Source: CAWGUU01 sp963825765
Lineage (GTDB): Bacteria; Actinomycetota; Acidimicrobiia; Acidimicrobiales; AC-14
Direction of reading: 5' to 3'
Assembly (NCBI GenBank): GCA_963825765.1
Contig: CAWGUU010000022.1
Location: 20,727 to 84,726, forward strand
DNA: 64,000 nt
The notes under the pieces are model-generated. The model was given only the letters and a program-made list of their open reading frames with translations, was not told where the DNA came from and searched no databases. Positions within the stretch are counted from its first letter, which is position 1, and each line of letters opens with the position of its first letter. The translations under genes were made by a program, and so were the position numbers. Shown here in pieces: positions 42,384 through 53,571 of this stretch.

Positions 42384-42398
42384 GATCTTTGCGCGTTC

Positions 42399-42436
42399 TT
42401 GACGCTACGGCGCCGCCGGTTGACCCGCCCTTGACG
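42399..42436 (+). promoter_or_regulatory. Three phased TTGAC direct repeats in kdpD/kimA divergent region
   Basis: TTGACG 42399-42404, TTGACC 42420-42425, TTGACG 42431-42436; start-to-start spacing 21 and 11 bp, that is two and one helical turns. This fits the head-to-tail sites used by OmpR-family regulators such as KdpE. One copy may also serve as a -35 box. Confidence 0.45.
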
Positions 42437-42458
42437 GGGGTTGGCCGATCATCGTCCC

Positions 42459-44411
42459 ATGAGCCTCACCGCACCCCCGAGACCCCTCCCGCCGGCCGCG
42501 CCGGTCGAGGTGCCGAGCGGGATGGTCGACCGGGCGAAGACCCGCCTCCTGGGACCGGCGCTCAACACCGAGCAGCTGGCCCACGAGCGGCTCGGCAAAC
42601 CCACCGCCCTGGCGGTGTTCGCCAGCGACAACCTGTCGTCGTCGGCGTACGCCACCGAGGAGATCCTGCGGGTGCTGGTACCGGCCGTGGGCCTCGCCGC
42701 GTTCTCTCTCGTCGTCCCCGTCACGGTGGCGATGCTCGTCGTGCTGGCGTTCCTGATCCTGTCCTACCGCCAGACGATCAAGGCCTACCCGAGCGCCGGC
42801 GGCGCCTACGTGGTCACCCGGGACAACTTCGGCATCGTCCCCGCCCAATTCGCCGGCGTCGCCCTCCTCGCCGACTACGTGCTGACCGTGGCCGTCTCGG
42901 TGTCGGCCGGCACCGCCGCCCTCACGTCGGCCTTCCCCGCTCTGGTGCCGGCGGCAGTACCGATCTCGATCGCATTCATCATGGTGGTGGCCTGGGGAAA
43001 CCTCCGGGGCGTGCGCGAGTCCGGCAAGGTCTTCGCCGTCCCCACCTACTTCTTCATGATCAACATGCTCCTGCTCCTGGGCGTGGGGCTGTTCCGCATG
43101 GCCTTCGGCGACCTGCCGGTGCAGGCCGCCGACCAGGAGGGCCTGCTCCGCATGGGCTCATCGGTCGACGGGCTGTTCCTGGGCGCAGGACTGTTCGTCC
43201 TGCTGCACGCCTTCGCCTCCGGCGGCGCGGCGGTGACGGGCGTCGAGGCAATCTCCAACGGCGTCCCCGCGTTCCGCCCGCCCGAGTGGCGCAACGCCCG
43301 CACCACGCTGGTGGTGATGGGCGTCAGCCTCGGCGTGATGTTCCTGGGGCTGTCCGTCCTGGCCGGGCACATGCACGTCGCCCCCTTCGAGGAGGGCTCG
43401 CCGACCGTCATCTCCCAGATCGGCAGGCTGGTCTATGGCGCGGGCGCCATCGGACACATCCTGTTCTTCGCCCTCCAGGCCGGCACCATGCTCATCCTGG
43501 TCCTCGCCGCCAACACGTCTTTCGCCGACTTCCCCCGCCTGGCCTCCTTCCAGGCCGCTGACGGCTACCTCCCCCGCCGCCTGGTGCATCGCGGCCACCG
43601 GCTCGTGTTCTCGACCGGGATCCTGTGGCTGGCAGCGGCGTCCATCGCCCTTGTCATCGTCACCGGCGCCAAGGTCGACCACCTGATTCCCCTCTACGCG
43701 GTGGGCGTGTTCACCTCGTTCACCCTGTCGCAGGCGGGGATGGCCAAACACCACATCCGGCTGAAGCTGGACGGCTGGCGCGCGGGGCTGGCGATCAACG
43801 GCGTCGGTGCCGTGCTCTCCTTTCTGGTGCTGGCGATCATCACCGTCACCAAGTTCACCCACGGGGCCTGGCTCATCGTGGTGCTCGTACCCATGACCGT
43901 CGTCCTGCTGCTGCGGCTCAACCGCCAGTACCGGGCCGAGGCCGCCGAGCTGGAGCGGGATGCCGAGCTGGCCGCCACCGCCCGCATCCTGCGGCGCCAC
44001 GTGGTCCTGGTGCTCGTGGACCGGCTCGACCGCTGCGCGGCCCGGGCCATCCAGTACGGCCGCACGCTGACGCCCGACGAGCTGCGGGCCGTCCACATCG
44101 CCTCCGACCTCGACAGGGCTGAGGAGCTGGCCGACGAGTGGGCACGACTGGGGCTGTCACGGCTCACGCTGGAGCTGGTGGACTGCCCCGACCGCCGCCT
44201 CCCCCTCGCCCTCGTCGAGGTGGTGTCCGAGGCCCTGGCCGGGGGCGACACCGAAGTCACGGTGCTGCTCCCCCGCCGGGCCTACCGCCGGGCGTGGCAC
44301 CGGTTCCTCCACGACCACACCGCCGACCGCCTGGCCCGCGCCGTCGCCGGCCTTCCCCACGCCAACGTGACCTTCGTGCCCTACCACCTGGGCGAGGGCG
44401 CGACCCGATGA
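42459..44411 (+). CDS. kimA: KimA-type potassium transporter (APC family), copy 2
   Basis: A 650-residue paralogue of the gene at 38533 with the same landmarks: KPTALAVFASDNLSSSAYAT, SYRQTIKAYPSAGGAYVVTR, SGGAAVTGVEAISNGVPAF, AANTSFADFPRLASFQAADG and a C-terminal USP-like domain (RILRRHVVLVLVDRLDR). It would import K+. Its N-terminus is 30 residues longer than copy 1. ATG 42459 chosen; an upstream frame start at 42441 is possible. It overlaps the OB-fold gene by ATGA. Confidence 0.85.
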   Translation: MSLTAPPRPLPPAAPVEVPSGMVDRAKTRLLGPALNTEQLAHERLGKPTALAVFASDNLSSSAYATEEILRVLVPAVGLAAFSLVVPVTVAMLVVLAFLILSYRQTIKAYPSAGGAYVVTRDNFGIVPAQFAGVALLADYVLTVAVSVSAGTAALTSAFPALVPAAVPISIAFIMVVAWGNLRGVRESGKVFAVPTYFFMINMLLLLGVGLFRMAFGDLPVQAADQEGLLRMGSSVDGLFLGAGLFVLLHAFASGGAAVTGVEAISNGVPAFRPPEWRNARTTLVVMGVSLGVMFLGLSVLAGHMHVAPFEEGSPTVISQIGRLVYGAGAIGHILFFALQAGTMLILVLAANTSFADFPRLASFQAADGYLPRRLVHRGHRLVFSTGILWLAAASIALVIVTGAKVDHLIPLYAVGVFTSFTLSQAGMAKHHIRLKLDGWRAGLAINGVGAVLSFLVLAIITVTKFTHGAWLIVVLVPMTVVLLLRLNRQYRAEAAELERDAELAATARILRRHVVLVLVDRLDRCAARAIQYGRTLTPDELRAVHIASDLDRAEELADEWARLGLSRLTLELVDCPDRRLPLALVEVVSEALAGGDTEVTVLLPRRAYRRAWHRFLHDHTADRLARAVAGLPHANVTFVPYHLGEGATR

Positions 44412-44677
44412 CGCCGATCGGGGAGGTCGAGTGGCGGCAGCGGGTGCGGGTCGAGGGACGAGTGCGGTCGGTGCGGGTGCAGCCTCGCGTCGGGGTGCCC
44501 ACGCTCGAGTGCACGATCGTCGATGCCACTGGCGGCATCGGGGTCGTCTTCCTGGGCCGACGCCGGGTGGCGGGGATCCGCCCCGGGTCCCACCTCGTGG
44601 TGGAGGGCATGGCAGGAGAGCATCACGGGCGGCTCGCCATCCTGAACCCGCTGTACGAGATCGTCGCCTCCGCCTGA
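44408..44677 (+). CDS. OB-fold nucleic-acid-binding domain protein (copy 2)
   Basis: An 89-residue OB fold (VEWRQRVRVEGRVRSVRV, LECTIVDATGGIGVVFLG, GSHLVVEGMAG) ending AILNPLYEIV, paralogous to the 36560 protein, which ends LVVLNPLYEL. It is coupled to kimA copy 2 (ATGA). The pairing of an OB-fold gene with each potassium block suggests a shared but unknown job, possibly in RNA or nucleotide sensing (inference). Confidence 0.8.
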   Translation: MTPIGEVEWRQRVRVEGRVRSVRVQPRVGVPTLECTIVDATGGIGVVFLGRRRVAGIRPGSHLVVEGMAGEHHGRLAILNPLYEIVASA

Positions 44678-44685
44678 CCACCCGT

Positions 44686-44732
44686 AACTGGGGTCATCCA
44701 GTCGCGCATGGCGCGGTCCTGTCGCCCCAGTT
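44686..44732. repeat. Intergenic palindromic repeat, copy 4 (REP-like)
   Basis: Arms AACTGGGG (44686-44693) and CCCCAGTT (44725-44732), core CGCGC-ATG-GCGCG at 44703-44715. It directly follows the OB-fold gene and may terminate the kimA transcript. Confidence 0.65.
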
Positions 44733-44783
44733 CGCCTGGAGGACCAAGTTCGCCTGGAGAAACTGCGTGCGTGTGAAGGCGGC

Positions 44784-44821
44784 GCTAAGAATCCCCCCGC
44801 AGGCGCTAAGGCTCCGTTAAG
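44784..44821 (+). promoter_or_regulatory. Three phased TAAG direct repeats upstream of the kdp operon
   Basis: GCTAAG 44784-44789, GCTAAG 44805-44810, GTTAAG 44816-44821, with start-to-start spacing 21 and 11 bp, the same as the TTGAC array at 42399. They lie 40 bp before the first gene of the kdp block, so they are candidate KdpE sites. Confidence 0.45.
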
Positions 44822-44860
44822 CCCGTCGCCGAGGACGACGAGCAGGCGTACAACCGGAGC

Positions 44861-45607
44861 ATGGACCGCGAGACACAGCTGATCGCCATGGCGATGGGAG
44901 GGCTCGCTCCTATCGCCGTCGCCGGAGTGCTCGTCGGCGTTCGAGGGGAGATCCTCGCGTCGACCGTCGCCCTCCTCCTGATGATCGTCGTCGTAGCCGT
45001 CGCCGCGCTCGGTGGACGGGCCGCCGGCGCAGTCGCGGCGATCACCGCCGCATTCTCGTTCGACTTCTTCCACACCCGGCCGTACCTGTCGCTGAGCATC
45101 GTCTCGAGGGACGACATCGAGACCGCGGCGCTGCTGCTCGTCGCCGGGCTGATCGTCGGAACGCTGGCCGGGCGCAACAGTCGGGCGCGAGAGTCGGCGG
45201 CCGCCAGCCGGAGCGAGATCCGGCGCATCCACCGGCTGGCCGAGCTCGTTGCCGCCGGCGAGAACCCGATCGACGTGATCTCCGCCTGCCAGGCCGAGCT
45301 GATCGCCTTGCTCGACCTGCGGACCTGCCGCTTCGAGGCACCACCGTTCGACCTGTCACTGCCTCGCCTCGAGCGGTCCGGAGGGATCTCCGGCGCTAGC
45401 ACCCGCCGCTACGTGGAGGGCGGCTTCGACCTCCCGTCGGAGGGCGTCGAGCTCCCGGTGCTCAGCCGTGGCCAGCGCGTCGGTCGCTTCGTGCTCGATC
45501 CGACGCCAGCGGTCGGCGTCTCCCTCGAACAGCAGGTCGTCGCCGTAGCCCTGGCCGATCAGGTGGGCGCCGTCCTGTCGGCCGCTCCACACGCAAACCA
45601 CCCCTGA
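44861..45607 (+). CDS. DUF4118 sensor-like protein without kinase domain
   Basis: A 248-residue protein. Residues 1-105 are the four-span DUF4118 module of KdpD (ILASTVALLLMIVVVAVAAL, AAITAAFSFDFFHTRPYLSL). A coiled linker follows (RNSRARESAAASRSEIRRI), then a GAF-like domain to the end. There is no HisKA or HATPase. It could sense K+ or redox state and signal by partnering with KdpD (inference). First gene of the kdp block, 10 bp before the next small gene. Confidence 0.78.
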   Translation: MDRETQLIAMAMGGLAPIAVAGVLVGVRGEILASTVALLLMIVVVAVAALGGRAAGAVAAITAAFSFDFFHTRPYLSLSIVSRDDIETAALLLVAGLIVGTLAGRNSRARESAAASRSEIRRIHRLAELVAAGENPIDVISACQAELIALLDLRTCRFEAPPFDLSLPRLERSGGISGASTRRYVEGGFDLPSEGVELPVLSRGQRVGRFVLDPTPAVGVSLEQQVVAVALADQVGAVLSAAPHANHP

Positions 45608-45616
45608 GAGGACTCC

Positions 45617-45760
45617 GTGCTGGACCTGATCTTCATCGGGGTGATCGTCGCCTTCTTCGTCGTATGCGCCGCCTACGTGCGCGGGTGCGCTCGCATCATC
45701 GACCCGGATGCAACGGTCGAAGACGCGACACGCGCGGGACGTGTGGAAGCGCAGTCGTGA
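45617..45760 (+). CDS. 47-residue membrane protein preceding kdpF
   Basis: Small gene, GTG 45617 to TGA 45758-45760, with GAGAGGA as ribosome site. One N-terminal span (MLDLIFIGVIVAFFVVCAAY), then VRGCARIIDPDATVED, an acidic tail. Proteins of this size and layout often precede kdpF in other bacteria and may help assemble KdpFABC. Its TGA overlaps the kdpF GTG (GTGA). Confidence 0.75.
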   Translation: MLDLIFIGVIVAFFVVCAAYVRGCARIIDPDATVEDATRAGRVEAQS

Positions 45761-45846
45761 CGGCCGACAACATCATCGGCCTGGTGGTCGCGGTGCTGCT
45801 CACCGTCTACCTGGCGATCGCCCTGCTTTTCCCGGAGCGGCTCTGA
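45757..45846 (+). CDS. kdpF: Potassium-transporting ATPase subunit F
   Basis: A 29-residue single-span peptide: start MTADNIIGLVVAVLLTVYLA, end IALLFPERL, a classical KdpF ending. It stabilises the KdpABC complex. GTG 45757 overlaps the upstream small gene; the next minicistron starts within its stop (TGATG). Confidence 0.9.
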   Translation: MTADNIIGLVVAVLLTVYLAIALLFPERL

Positions 45847-45911
45847 TGACCGCCACCCACCGGTACGAGGCCCACCTGTGCGAGACCCCCCCGTGCGAGG
45901 CTCACCTGTGA
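45846..45911 (+). CDS. 21-residue minicistron between kdpF and kdpA
   Basis: ATG 45846 sits in a TGATG overlap with kdpF, and its TGA overlaps the kdpA GTG (GTGA). The peptide is MTATHRYEAHLCETPPCEAHL. Its last 15 codons come from three tandem 15-bp units. It probably carries translation from kdpF to kdpA rather than acting as a protein; a metal-binding role for its Cys/His pairs cannot be excluded. Confidence 0.5.
   Translation: MTATHRYEAHLCETPPCEAHL
45866..45910 (+). repeat. Three 15-bp tandem repeats ending on the kdpA start codon
   Basis: Units: CGAGGCCCACCTGTG (45866-45880), CGAGACCCCCCCGTG (45881-45895), CGAGGCTCACCTGTG (45896-45910). Each ends in GTG; the last GTG is the kdpA start. 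Confidence 0.75.
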
Positions 45912-47634
45912 CTGGCGCCAACTGGCTCCAGATCGGCGTTCTCCTGGCCGTCCTGGCCGTGACCCTCAAACCGTTGGGCGCGTACATGGCCAAGGTGTTC
46001 GGTCCCGAGGGCAAGGCTCCCGGCGACCGTGTGTTCCAGCCCCTGGAGCGCGTCGTCTATCGACTCACGGGCGTCGACCCGGACCGCGAGCAGCGGTGGC
46101 AGATCTACGCGGTGTCGTTGCTGGCCTTCAGCCTGGCCTCTGTGCTCATCCTCTACCTGCTGCAACGCATCCAGGGCGTCCTGCCCGTCAACCCGACGAG
46201 CGTCGGTGGGTTCCCCGAGGCGCTGTCGTTCAACTCCGCTGTCAGCTTCGTCACCAACACGAATTGGCAGAACTACGCGGGCGAGAACACCGTCAGCCAC
46301 CTGATCCAGATGGTCGGCTTCGCGGTGCAGAACTTCGTGTCGGCGGCCGTGGGCCTGGCTGTGGCCGTCGCCTTGATCCGTGGTCTCACCCGGCGAGAGT
46401 CGGCGACGATCGGGAACTTCTGGGTCGACCTCACGCGGGCCGTGACCCGGATCCTGCTACCCATCGCCTTCGTGGCCGCGGTCGTGCTCATGAGCCAGGG
46501 GGCGATCCAGAACCTCAGAGGCTTCACCAACGTCCGGACTGTCGAGGGCGCCACCCAGGTCGTCCCCGGTGGGCCGTTCGCCGGCCAAGAGGCGATCAAG
46601 GAGCTGGGCACCAACGGCGGCGGGCCGCTCAACGCCAACTCGGCCCACCCGTTCGAGAACCCCAACGGATTCACCAACCTGTTCCAGCTGTTCCTGATCC
46701 TGCTCATCCCGTTCGCCCTCACCTACACCTTCGGGCGCCTGGCGAAGGACCAGCGCCAGGGATGGACGGTGTTCACCGCCATGTTCGTCCTGTGGCTGGG
46801 CGCCTCGCTCCTGGCCATGACCTTCGAGACCGGCGGCAACCCAGCACTGACCGCCCAGGGCGCCGACCAGACGGTGGCGGCTGCCCAATCGGGAGGGGGG
46901 CAGTCGGGCGGGAACATGGAAGGCAAGGAGGTACGCCTGGGCGCGGCGGCGTGCGGGCTGTTTGCAGCCACCACGACGGGGACGTCGACCGGGGCGGTCA
47001 ACTGCGCGCACGACAGCATGACGCCCGCCGGCGGGGCTGTCCCCCTGGTGAACATCATGCTGGGGGAGGTCAGTCCCGGCGGGGTGGGTGCGGGGCTCTA
47101 CGGGATGCTGGTGTTCGCCATCCTGTCCGTCTTCATCGCCGGGCTCATGGTTGGACGGACGCCGGAGTACCTGGGCAAGAAGATCCAGGCGCCCGAGATG
47201 AAGCTTCTCCTGCTCTACATCCTGGTCATGCCCGTGGTCGTCCTGGTCTTCAGCAGCATCTCGGTGGTGATGGACACCTCCAAGGCCTCGATCCTCAACT
47301 CCGGGCCCCACGGACTGAGCGAGGTGACCTATGCCTTCAGCTCGGCGACGAACAACAACGGCTCGGCGTTCGGCGGCCTCACCGGCAACACCGACTGGTA
47401 CAACACCACCCTGGGTCTGGCCATGCTCGCCGGCAGATTCCTGCTCATCGTGCCCGCCCTGGCCATCGCCGGGTCGCTGGCCCGCAAGCACTCGGTGCCG
47501 CCATCGGCCGGCACATTCCCGACCGGGACGCCGCTCTTCGCCGGGCTGCTGACCGCCGTGGTCCTCATCGTCGTCGGACTGACCTTCTTCCCCGTCCTGG
47601 CCCTCGGCCCGATAGTCGAACAGTTGGGACTGTC

Positions 47635-47638
<4 letters not shown>
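45908..47638 (+). CDS. kdpA: Potassium-transporting ATPase subunit A
   Basis: A 576-residue K+-binding channel-like subunit of KdpFABC. Selectivity-loop motifs: FNSAVSFVTNTNWQNYAGE, ELGTNGGGPLNANSAHPFEN, and late repeats GEVSPGGVGAGLYGML and SSATNNNGSAFGGLTGN. Ten or so spans. GTG 45908 overlaps the minicistron; the kdpB ATG overlaps its stop. Confidence 0.97.
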
Positions 47639-49677
<2,039 letters not shown>

Positions 49678-49678
49678 C

Positions 49679-50299
49679 ATGCGTGCACAGCTGCTCACCG
49701 GCGTACGGACCGTCCTCGTGCTGACGGTGCTGACCGGGATCCTCTACCCCCTGGCCGTCCTCGGTGTGGGCCAGCTCGCCTTCAACGACAAGGCCAACGG
49801 CTCGCTGGTGGAGCGCGACGGCACCGTGGTCGGGTCGACGCTCATCGGGCAGGCGTTCACCGGCCCGACCTACTTCCACACCCGGCCGTCGGCGGCCGGG
49901 GCCGCCGCCTCGGGGTCCTTCGTCGACGGCTACGCGGCAGAACCGACCGACCTGTCCCTGGCGGCGTCCGGCGCGTCCAACCTGGGCCCGACCAACGAGA
50001 CCCTCCTGGCGGCGGTGAAGGAGCGGGTCGAGGCCTACCGGCTGGAGAACCGGTTGCCGGCGGACGCGCCGATCCCCGTGGACGCCGTCACCGCCTCGGG
50101 TTCCGGGCTCGACCCGCACATCTCGGTGGCCAACGCCGAGCTCCAGGCACGCCGAGTCGCCTCCGAACGGGGCCTACCGCTCGCGCAGGTGATGGAGCTC
50201 GTCGAGAGGTACACGGCCGGCCGTAACCTGGGTTTCCTCGGGGAGAAGGGGGTCAACGTCCTCGAACTGAATCTCGCGCTCGACGACGGCATCCGGTGA
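49679..50299 (+). CDS. kdpC: Potassium-transporting ATPase subunit C
   Basis: A 206-residue subunit with one N-terminal span (TVLVLTVLTGILYPLAVLGV) and an outside domain with GSTLIGQAFTGPTYFHTRPS and SGLDPHISVANAELQARRVA, both KdpC hallmarks. It probably aids ATP or K+ binding. One base after kdpB; overlaps kdpD (GTGA). Confidence 0.96.
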   Translation: MRAQLLTGVRTVLVLTVLTGILYPLAVLGVGQLAFNDKANGSLVERDGTVVGSTLIGQAFTGPTYFHTRPSAAGAAASGSFVDGYAAEPTDLSLAASGASNLGPTNETLLAAVKERVEAYRLENRLPADAPIPVDAVTASGSGLDPHISVANAELQARRVASERGLPLAQVMELVERYTAGRNLGFLGEKGVNVLELNLALDDGIR

Positions 50300-52878
50300 C
50301 CCGACGGGGCACCCTGCGCATCTACCTCGGCGCCGCGCCCGGCGTCGGGAAGACGTTCGCGATGCTCAACGAGGGGTGGCGACGCCAGCAGCGAGGAACC
50401 AGGGTGGTGGTCGGATTCCTCGAGACGCACGGCCGGGAGGCCACCGCCGCCCAGGTGCGGGACCTGGAGGTCGTCCCCCGCAGGCACCTCGACTACCGGG
50501 ACGCGGTGTTCGAGGAGATGGACGTCGACGCCGTCCTCGCCCGGCAACCCGACGTGGCCCTCGTCGACGAACTGGCTCACACCAACGTGCCCGGCTCCCG
50601 CAACGCCAAGCGGTGGCAGGACGTCCACGAGCTGCTCGACGCCGGGATCGACGTCGTGTCGACCGTGAACATCCAGCACCTCGAGTCCCTCAACGACGTG
50701 GTGGAGCGCATCACCGGGATAACCCAGCGGGAGACGATCCCCGATCAGGTCGTCCGGGCGGCCGAGCAGGTCGAGCTGGTCGACATGACCGCCGAGGCGC
50801 TGCGCCGGCGGATGGCCCACGGCCACATCTACGCCGCGGAGAAGGTCGACGCCGCCCTGGGGAACTACTTCCGCGCCGGAAACCTCTCAGCCCTCAGGGA
50901 GCTGGCCCTGCTCTGGGTGGCCGACCGGGTCGACGAGTCGCTGGAGGACTACCGGCGCCGGCACGGCATCGCCAACCCGTGGGAGACCAAGGAGCGGGTC
51001 GTCGTGGCCCTCACCGGGGCCCCGGGTGGCGAGAACCTCATCCGGAGGGCGGCGCGGATCGCCCAGCGAACTCATGGGGAGCTCATCGGCGTTCACGTCC
51101 AGACCGACGACGGGCTCACTGACCGCGATGGGTGGGGCCGGGATCATGCCGGCCCACCCTCGGCGGTGCTCGAGAGCCGCCGCCAGCTGCTCGCCGAGCT
51201 GGGGGGCGAGTACCACCACGTCACGGGGGCAGACGTCGCCGGGGTCCTCGTGGAGTTCGCTCGCGGCGAGAACGCGACACAGCTCGTCATGGGGGCCAGC
51301 AGCCGCACCCGCCTGCAGGAGCTCACCAAGGGCTCCGTCATCAACAAGGTGCTCCGCCACTCCGGGCCCATCGACGTCCACGTGATCTCGACCGGCGACG
51401 ATCCCTCCGGCGGGCCGGAGTTTCGGCGCCGCCGGCGAAGCCGGCTTGCCGCCCTGTCAGCCCGACGCCGGGCCGCCGGCTGGCTGATCGCGGCCGTCGG
51501 GCTCCCCGCCGTCACGCTCGGTCTCGCCAACCTCCGGGCCAGCCTGTCGCTGCCCAGCGTCCTGCTCATCTACCTCATGACCGTCCTGGCTGTCGGAGCG
51601 GTGGGTGGCAGCCTGCCCGCGGTCGTGGCAGCCGTCACCGCCTCGCTGCTGGCCAACTGGTACTTCACCCCGCCCTTCTACCGGTTCACCGTCGCCGAGG
51701 GCGAGAACCTGCTGGCGCTGGGGGTGTTTCTCGTCGCAGCCGGCCTGGTGAGCGTGTTCGCCGACCTCGCCGCCCGGCGGCGGGCCGAGATGATCCGGGC
51801 CCAAGCCGACGCCGCGGCCATGGCCCGGCTGGCCGGATCCCTCGCCGAGGAGGACGTGCTGCCCAAGCTGGTCGACGAGCTGCGGACCACGTTCGGCGCC
51901 AGCTGCGTCGCCGTCCTGCGCCGCGAGGACGACGTCTGGGCGGCGGAGGCGGCAGCGGGCGATCCGGTACCGTCGAGCCCCGACGACGCCGACGCCGTGA
52001 GCAACCTCGGCGACGACCGCATGCTGGTCGTCTGCGGCGGCAACCTCGTCCCGGAGGACCGGCGGCTGATCACCGCCCTCGGCGCGCAGCTGGCCATGGC
52101 CATCGAAACGCACCGGTTGAAGGGCGAGGCGGCCAAGGCGCAGACGCTGACGGAGGCCAACGACCTGCGCGCCGCCTTGCTGCAGTCGGTGTCCCACGAC
52201 CTGCGGACCCCTCTCGCGTCGATCAAGGCGGCAATCACCAGCCTGGGCCAGACCGACGTCGGTTGGTCGTCGGAGACCGTCCAGGACTTCCAGGGGACCA
52301 TCCTCGAGGAGACCGACAGGTTGATCGCGTTGGTCGAGAACCTGCTCGACATGAGCCGGCTCGAGGCCTCCGCTCTCCACGTCGGCCTGCGGCCCACGAC
52401 GCTCGACGAGGTGGTGCCGGCGGCGCTGGCCAGCCTGGGGGGCCGGGCGCGGGACGTCAGCCTCGACGTGGCCGAGGACCTCCCGGCCGTCCTGGCCGAC
52501 CCTGCCCTGTTCGAGCGGGTGGTGGCCAACCTCGTCGACAACGCCCTCATCTGGTCGGCACCGGGTCAACCGGTGCGGGTGGAGGCCGGTGCTGTGGCAG
52601 GTCGGGTCGACATGCGCGTCGTCGACCGTGGCCCGGGCATCCCGCCGGCCCGGCGCGACGACGTGTTCCAACCCTTCCAGCGCCTCACCGACCACGGCAC
52701 CGGGGTCGGCCTGGGGCTGGCCGTCGCCCGGGGCTTCACCCGGGCCATGGGTGGCGAGCTGGCGCTCGAGGACACCCCGGGCGGCGGCACCACCGCGGTC
52801 GTGAGCCTCCCGCGCAGCCTCCCGCAGGCAGGCGCGCCTCCTAACAAGACAGGCGACACGAAGGCGGCCACGGCATGA
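50296..52878 (+). CDS. kdpD: Sensor histidine kinase for potassium
   Basis: An 860-residue full-length KdpD. The N-terminal KdpD domain has Walker A YLGAAPGVGKTFAMLNEG and Walker B ALVDELAHTN; then a Usp domain (about 240-370), four DUF4118 spans (about 390-490), a GAF-like region, HisKA SVSHDLRTPLASIKAAITS and HATPase NLVDNALIWSAPGQ, DRGPGIPPAR, GVGLGLAVARGF. It senses low K+ or turgor and phosphorylates KdpE. Coupled to kdpC and kdpE. Confidence 0.97.
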   Translation: MTRRGTLRIYLGAAPGVGKTFAMLNEGWRRQQRGTRVVVGFLETHGREATAAQVRDLEVVPRRHLDYRDAVFEEMDVDAVLARQPDVALVDELAHTNVPGSRNAKRWQDVHELLDAGIDVVSTVNIQHLESLNDVVERITGITQRETIPDQVVRAAEQVELVDMTAEALRRRMAHGHIYAAEKVDAALGNYFRAGNLSALRELALLWVADRVDESLEDYRRRHGIANPWETKERVVVALTGAPGGENLIRRAARIAQRTHGELIGVHVQTDDGLTDRDGWGRDHAGPPSAVLESRRQLLAELGGEYHHVTGADVAGVLVEFARGENATQLVMGASSRTRLQELTKGSVINKVLRHSGPIDVHVISTGDDPSGGPEFRRRRRSRLAALSARRRAAGWLIAAVGLPAVTLGLANLRASLSLPSVLLIYLMTVLAVGAVGGSLPAVVAAVTASLLANWYFTPPFYRFTVAEGENLLALGVFLVAAGLVSVFADLAARRRAEMIRAQADAAAMARLAGSLAEEDVLPKLVDELRTTFGASCVAVLRREDDVWAAEAAAGDPVPSSPDDADAVSNLGDDRMLVVCGGNLVPEDRRLITALGAQLAMAIETHRLKGEAAKAQTLTEANDLRAALLQSVSHDLRTPLASIKAAITSLGQTDVGWSSETVQDFQGTILEETDRLIALVENLLDMSRLEASALHVGLRPTTLDEVVPAALASLGGRARDVSLDVAEDLPAVLADPALFERVVANLVDNALIWSAPGQPVRVEAGAVAGRVDMRVVDRGPGIPPARRDDVFQPFQRLTDHGTGVGLGLAVARGFTRAMGGELALEDTPGGGTTAVVSLPRSLPQAGAPPNKTGDTKAATA

Positions 52879-53555
52879 CCCGCGTGCTGGTCGTGGACGA
52901 CGAGCCGCCCATGCTGCGGACCCTCTCGGCCAACCTGCGGGTCCGCGGCTTCGACGTCGATCTCGCCCCCACCGGCGAGGCGGCCCTCGCGCTGGCCGCC
53001 CGCCACCACCCCGACGTCGTCGTGCTCGATCTGGGCCTACCCGGCATCGACGGCGTCGAGGTCATCCGTGGCCTGCGGGGTTGGAGCCGGGTGCCGATCA
53101 TCGTCCTCTCCGCCCGCGGCGCCGAGCTGGACAAGGTCGAGGCGCTGGACGCCGGGGCCGACGACTACGTGGCCAAGCCCTTCGGCATGGACGAGCTCCT
53201 GGCTCGCGTGCGGGCCGCCGTCCGACGGTCGCTCCCCACCGCCGAGGAGGCCGTCGTCGAGACCGAGGACTTCACCGTCGACCTGGGGGCCAAGACGATC
53301 TCGGCCCGGTCGGGCGAGGCGATCCGCCTCACTCCCACCGAGTGGCAACTGCTGGAGGCGCTCGTGCGCCATCGGGGCCGGCTGGTCTCCAGCCGCCAGC
53401 TGCTCCAGGAGGTGTGGGGGCCGGGGTACGGCGAGGAGAGCAACTACCTGCGGGTTCACATGGCGCATCTCCGGGCCAAGCTCGAGCCCCAGCCGTCCCG
53501 GCCCCGCTACCTCCTCACCGAGCCCGGCATGGGGTACCGGTTCGTCGCGTCCTGA
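52875..53555 (+). CDS. kdpE: Response regulator for the kdp operon
   Basis: A 226-residue OmpR-family regulator: VLVVDDEPPMLRTL, phospho-Asp in VVLDLGLPGIDG, Lys in DYVAKPFGMDELLARV, winged helix LTPTEWQLLEALVRHRGRLV and YLLTEPGMGYRFVAS. ATGA overlap with kdpD. It would act on the repeats before the operon (44784-44821). Confidence 0.96.
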   Translation: MTRVLVVDDEPPMLRTLSANLRVRGFDVDLAPTGEAALALAARHHPDVVVLDLGLPGIDGVEVIRGLRGWSRVPIIVLSARGAELDKVEALDAGADDYVAKPFGMDELLARVRAAVRRSLPTAEEAVVETEDFTVDLGAKTISARSGEAIRLTPTEWQLLEALVRHRGRLVSSRQLLQEVWGPGYGEESNYLRVHMAHLRAKLEPQPSRPRYLLTEPGMGYRFVAS

Positions 53556-53571
53556 GTAGCCCGGTTCTGGT

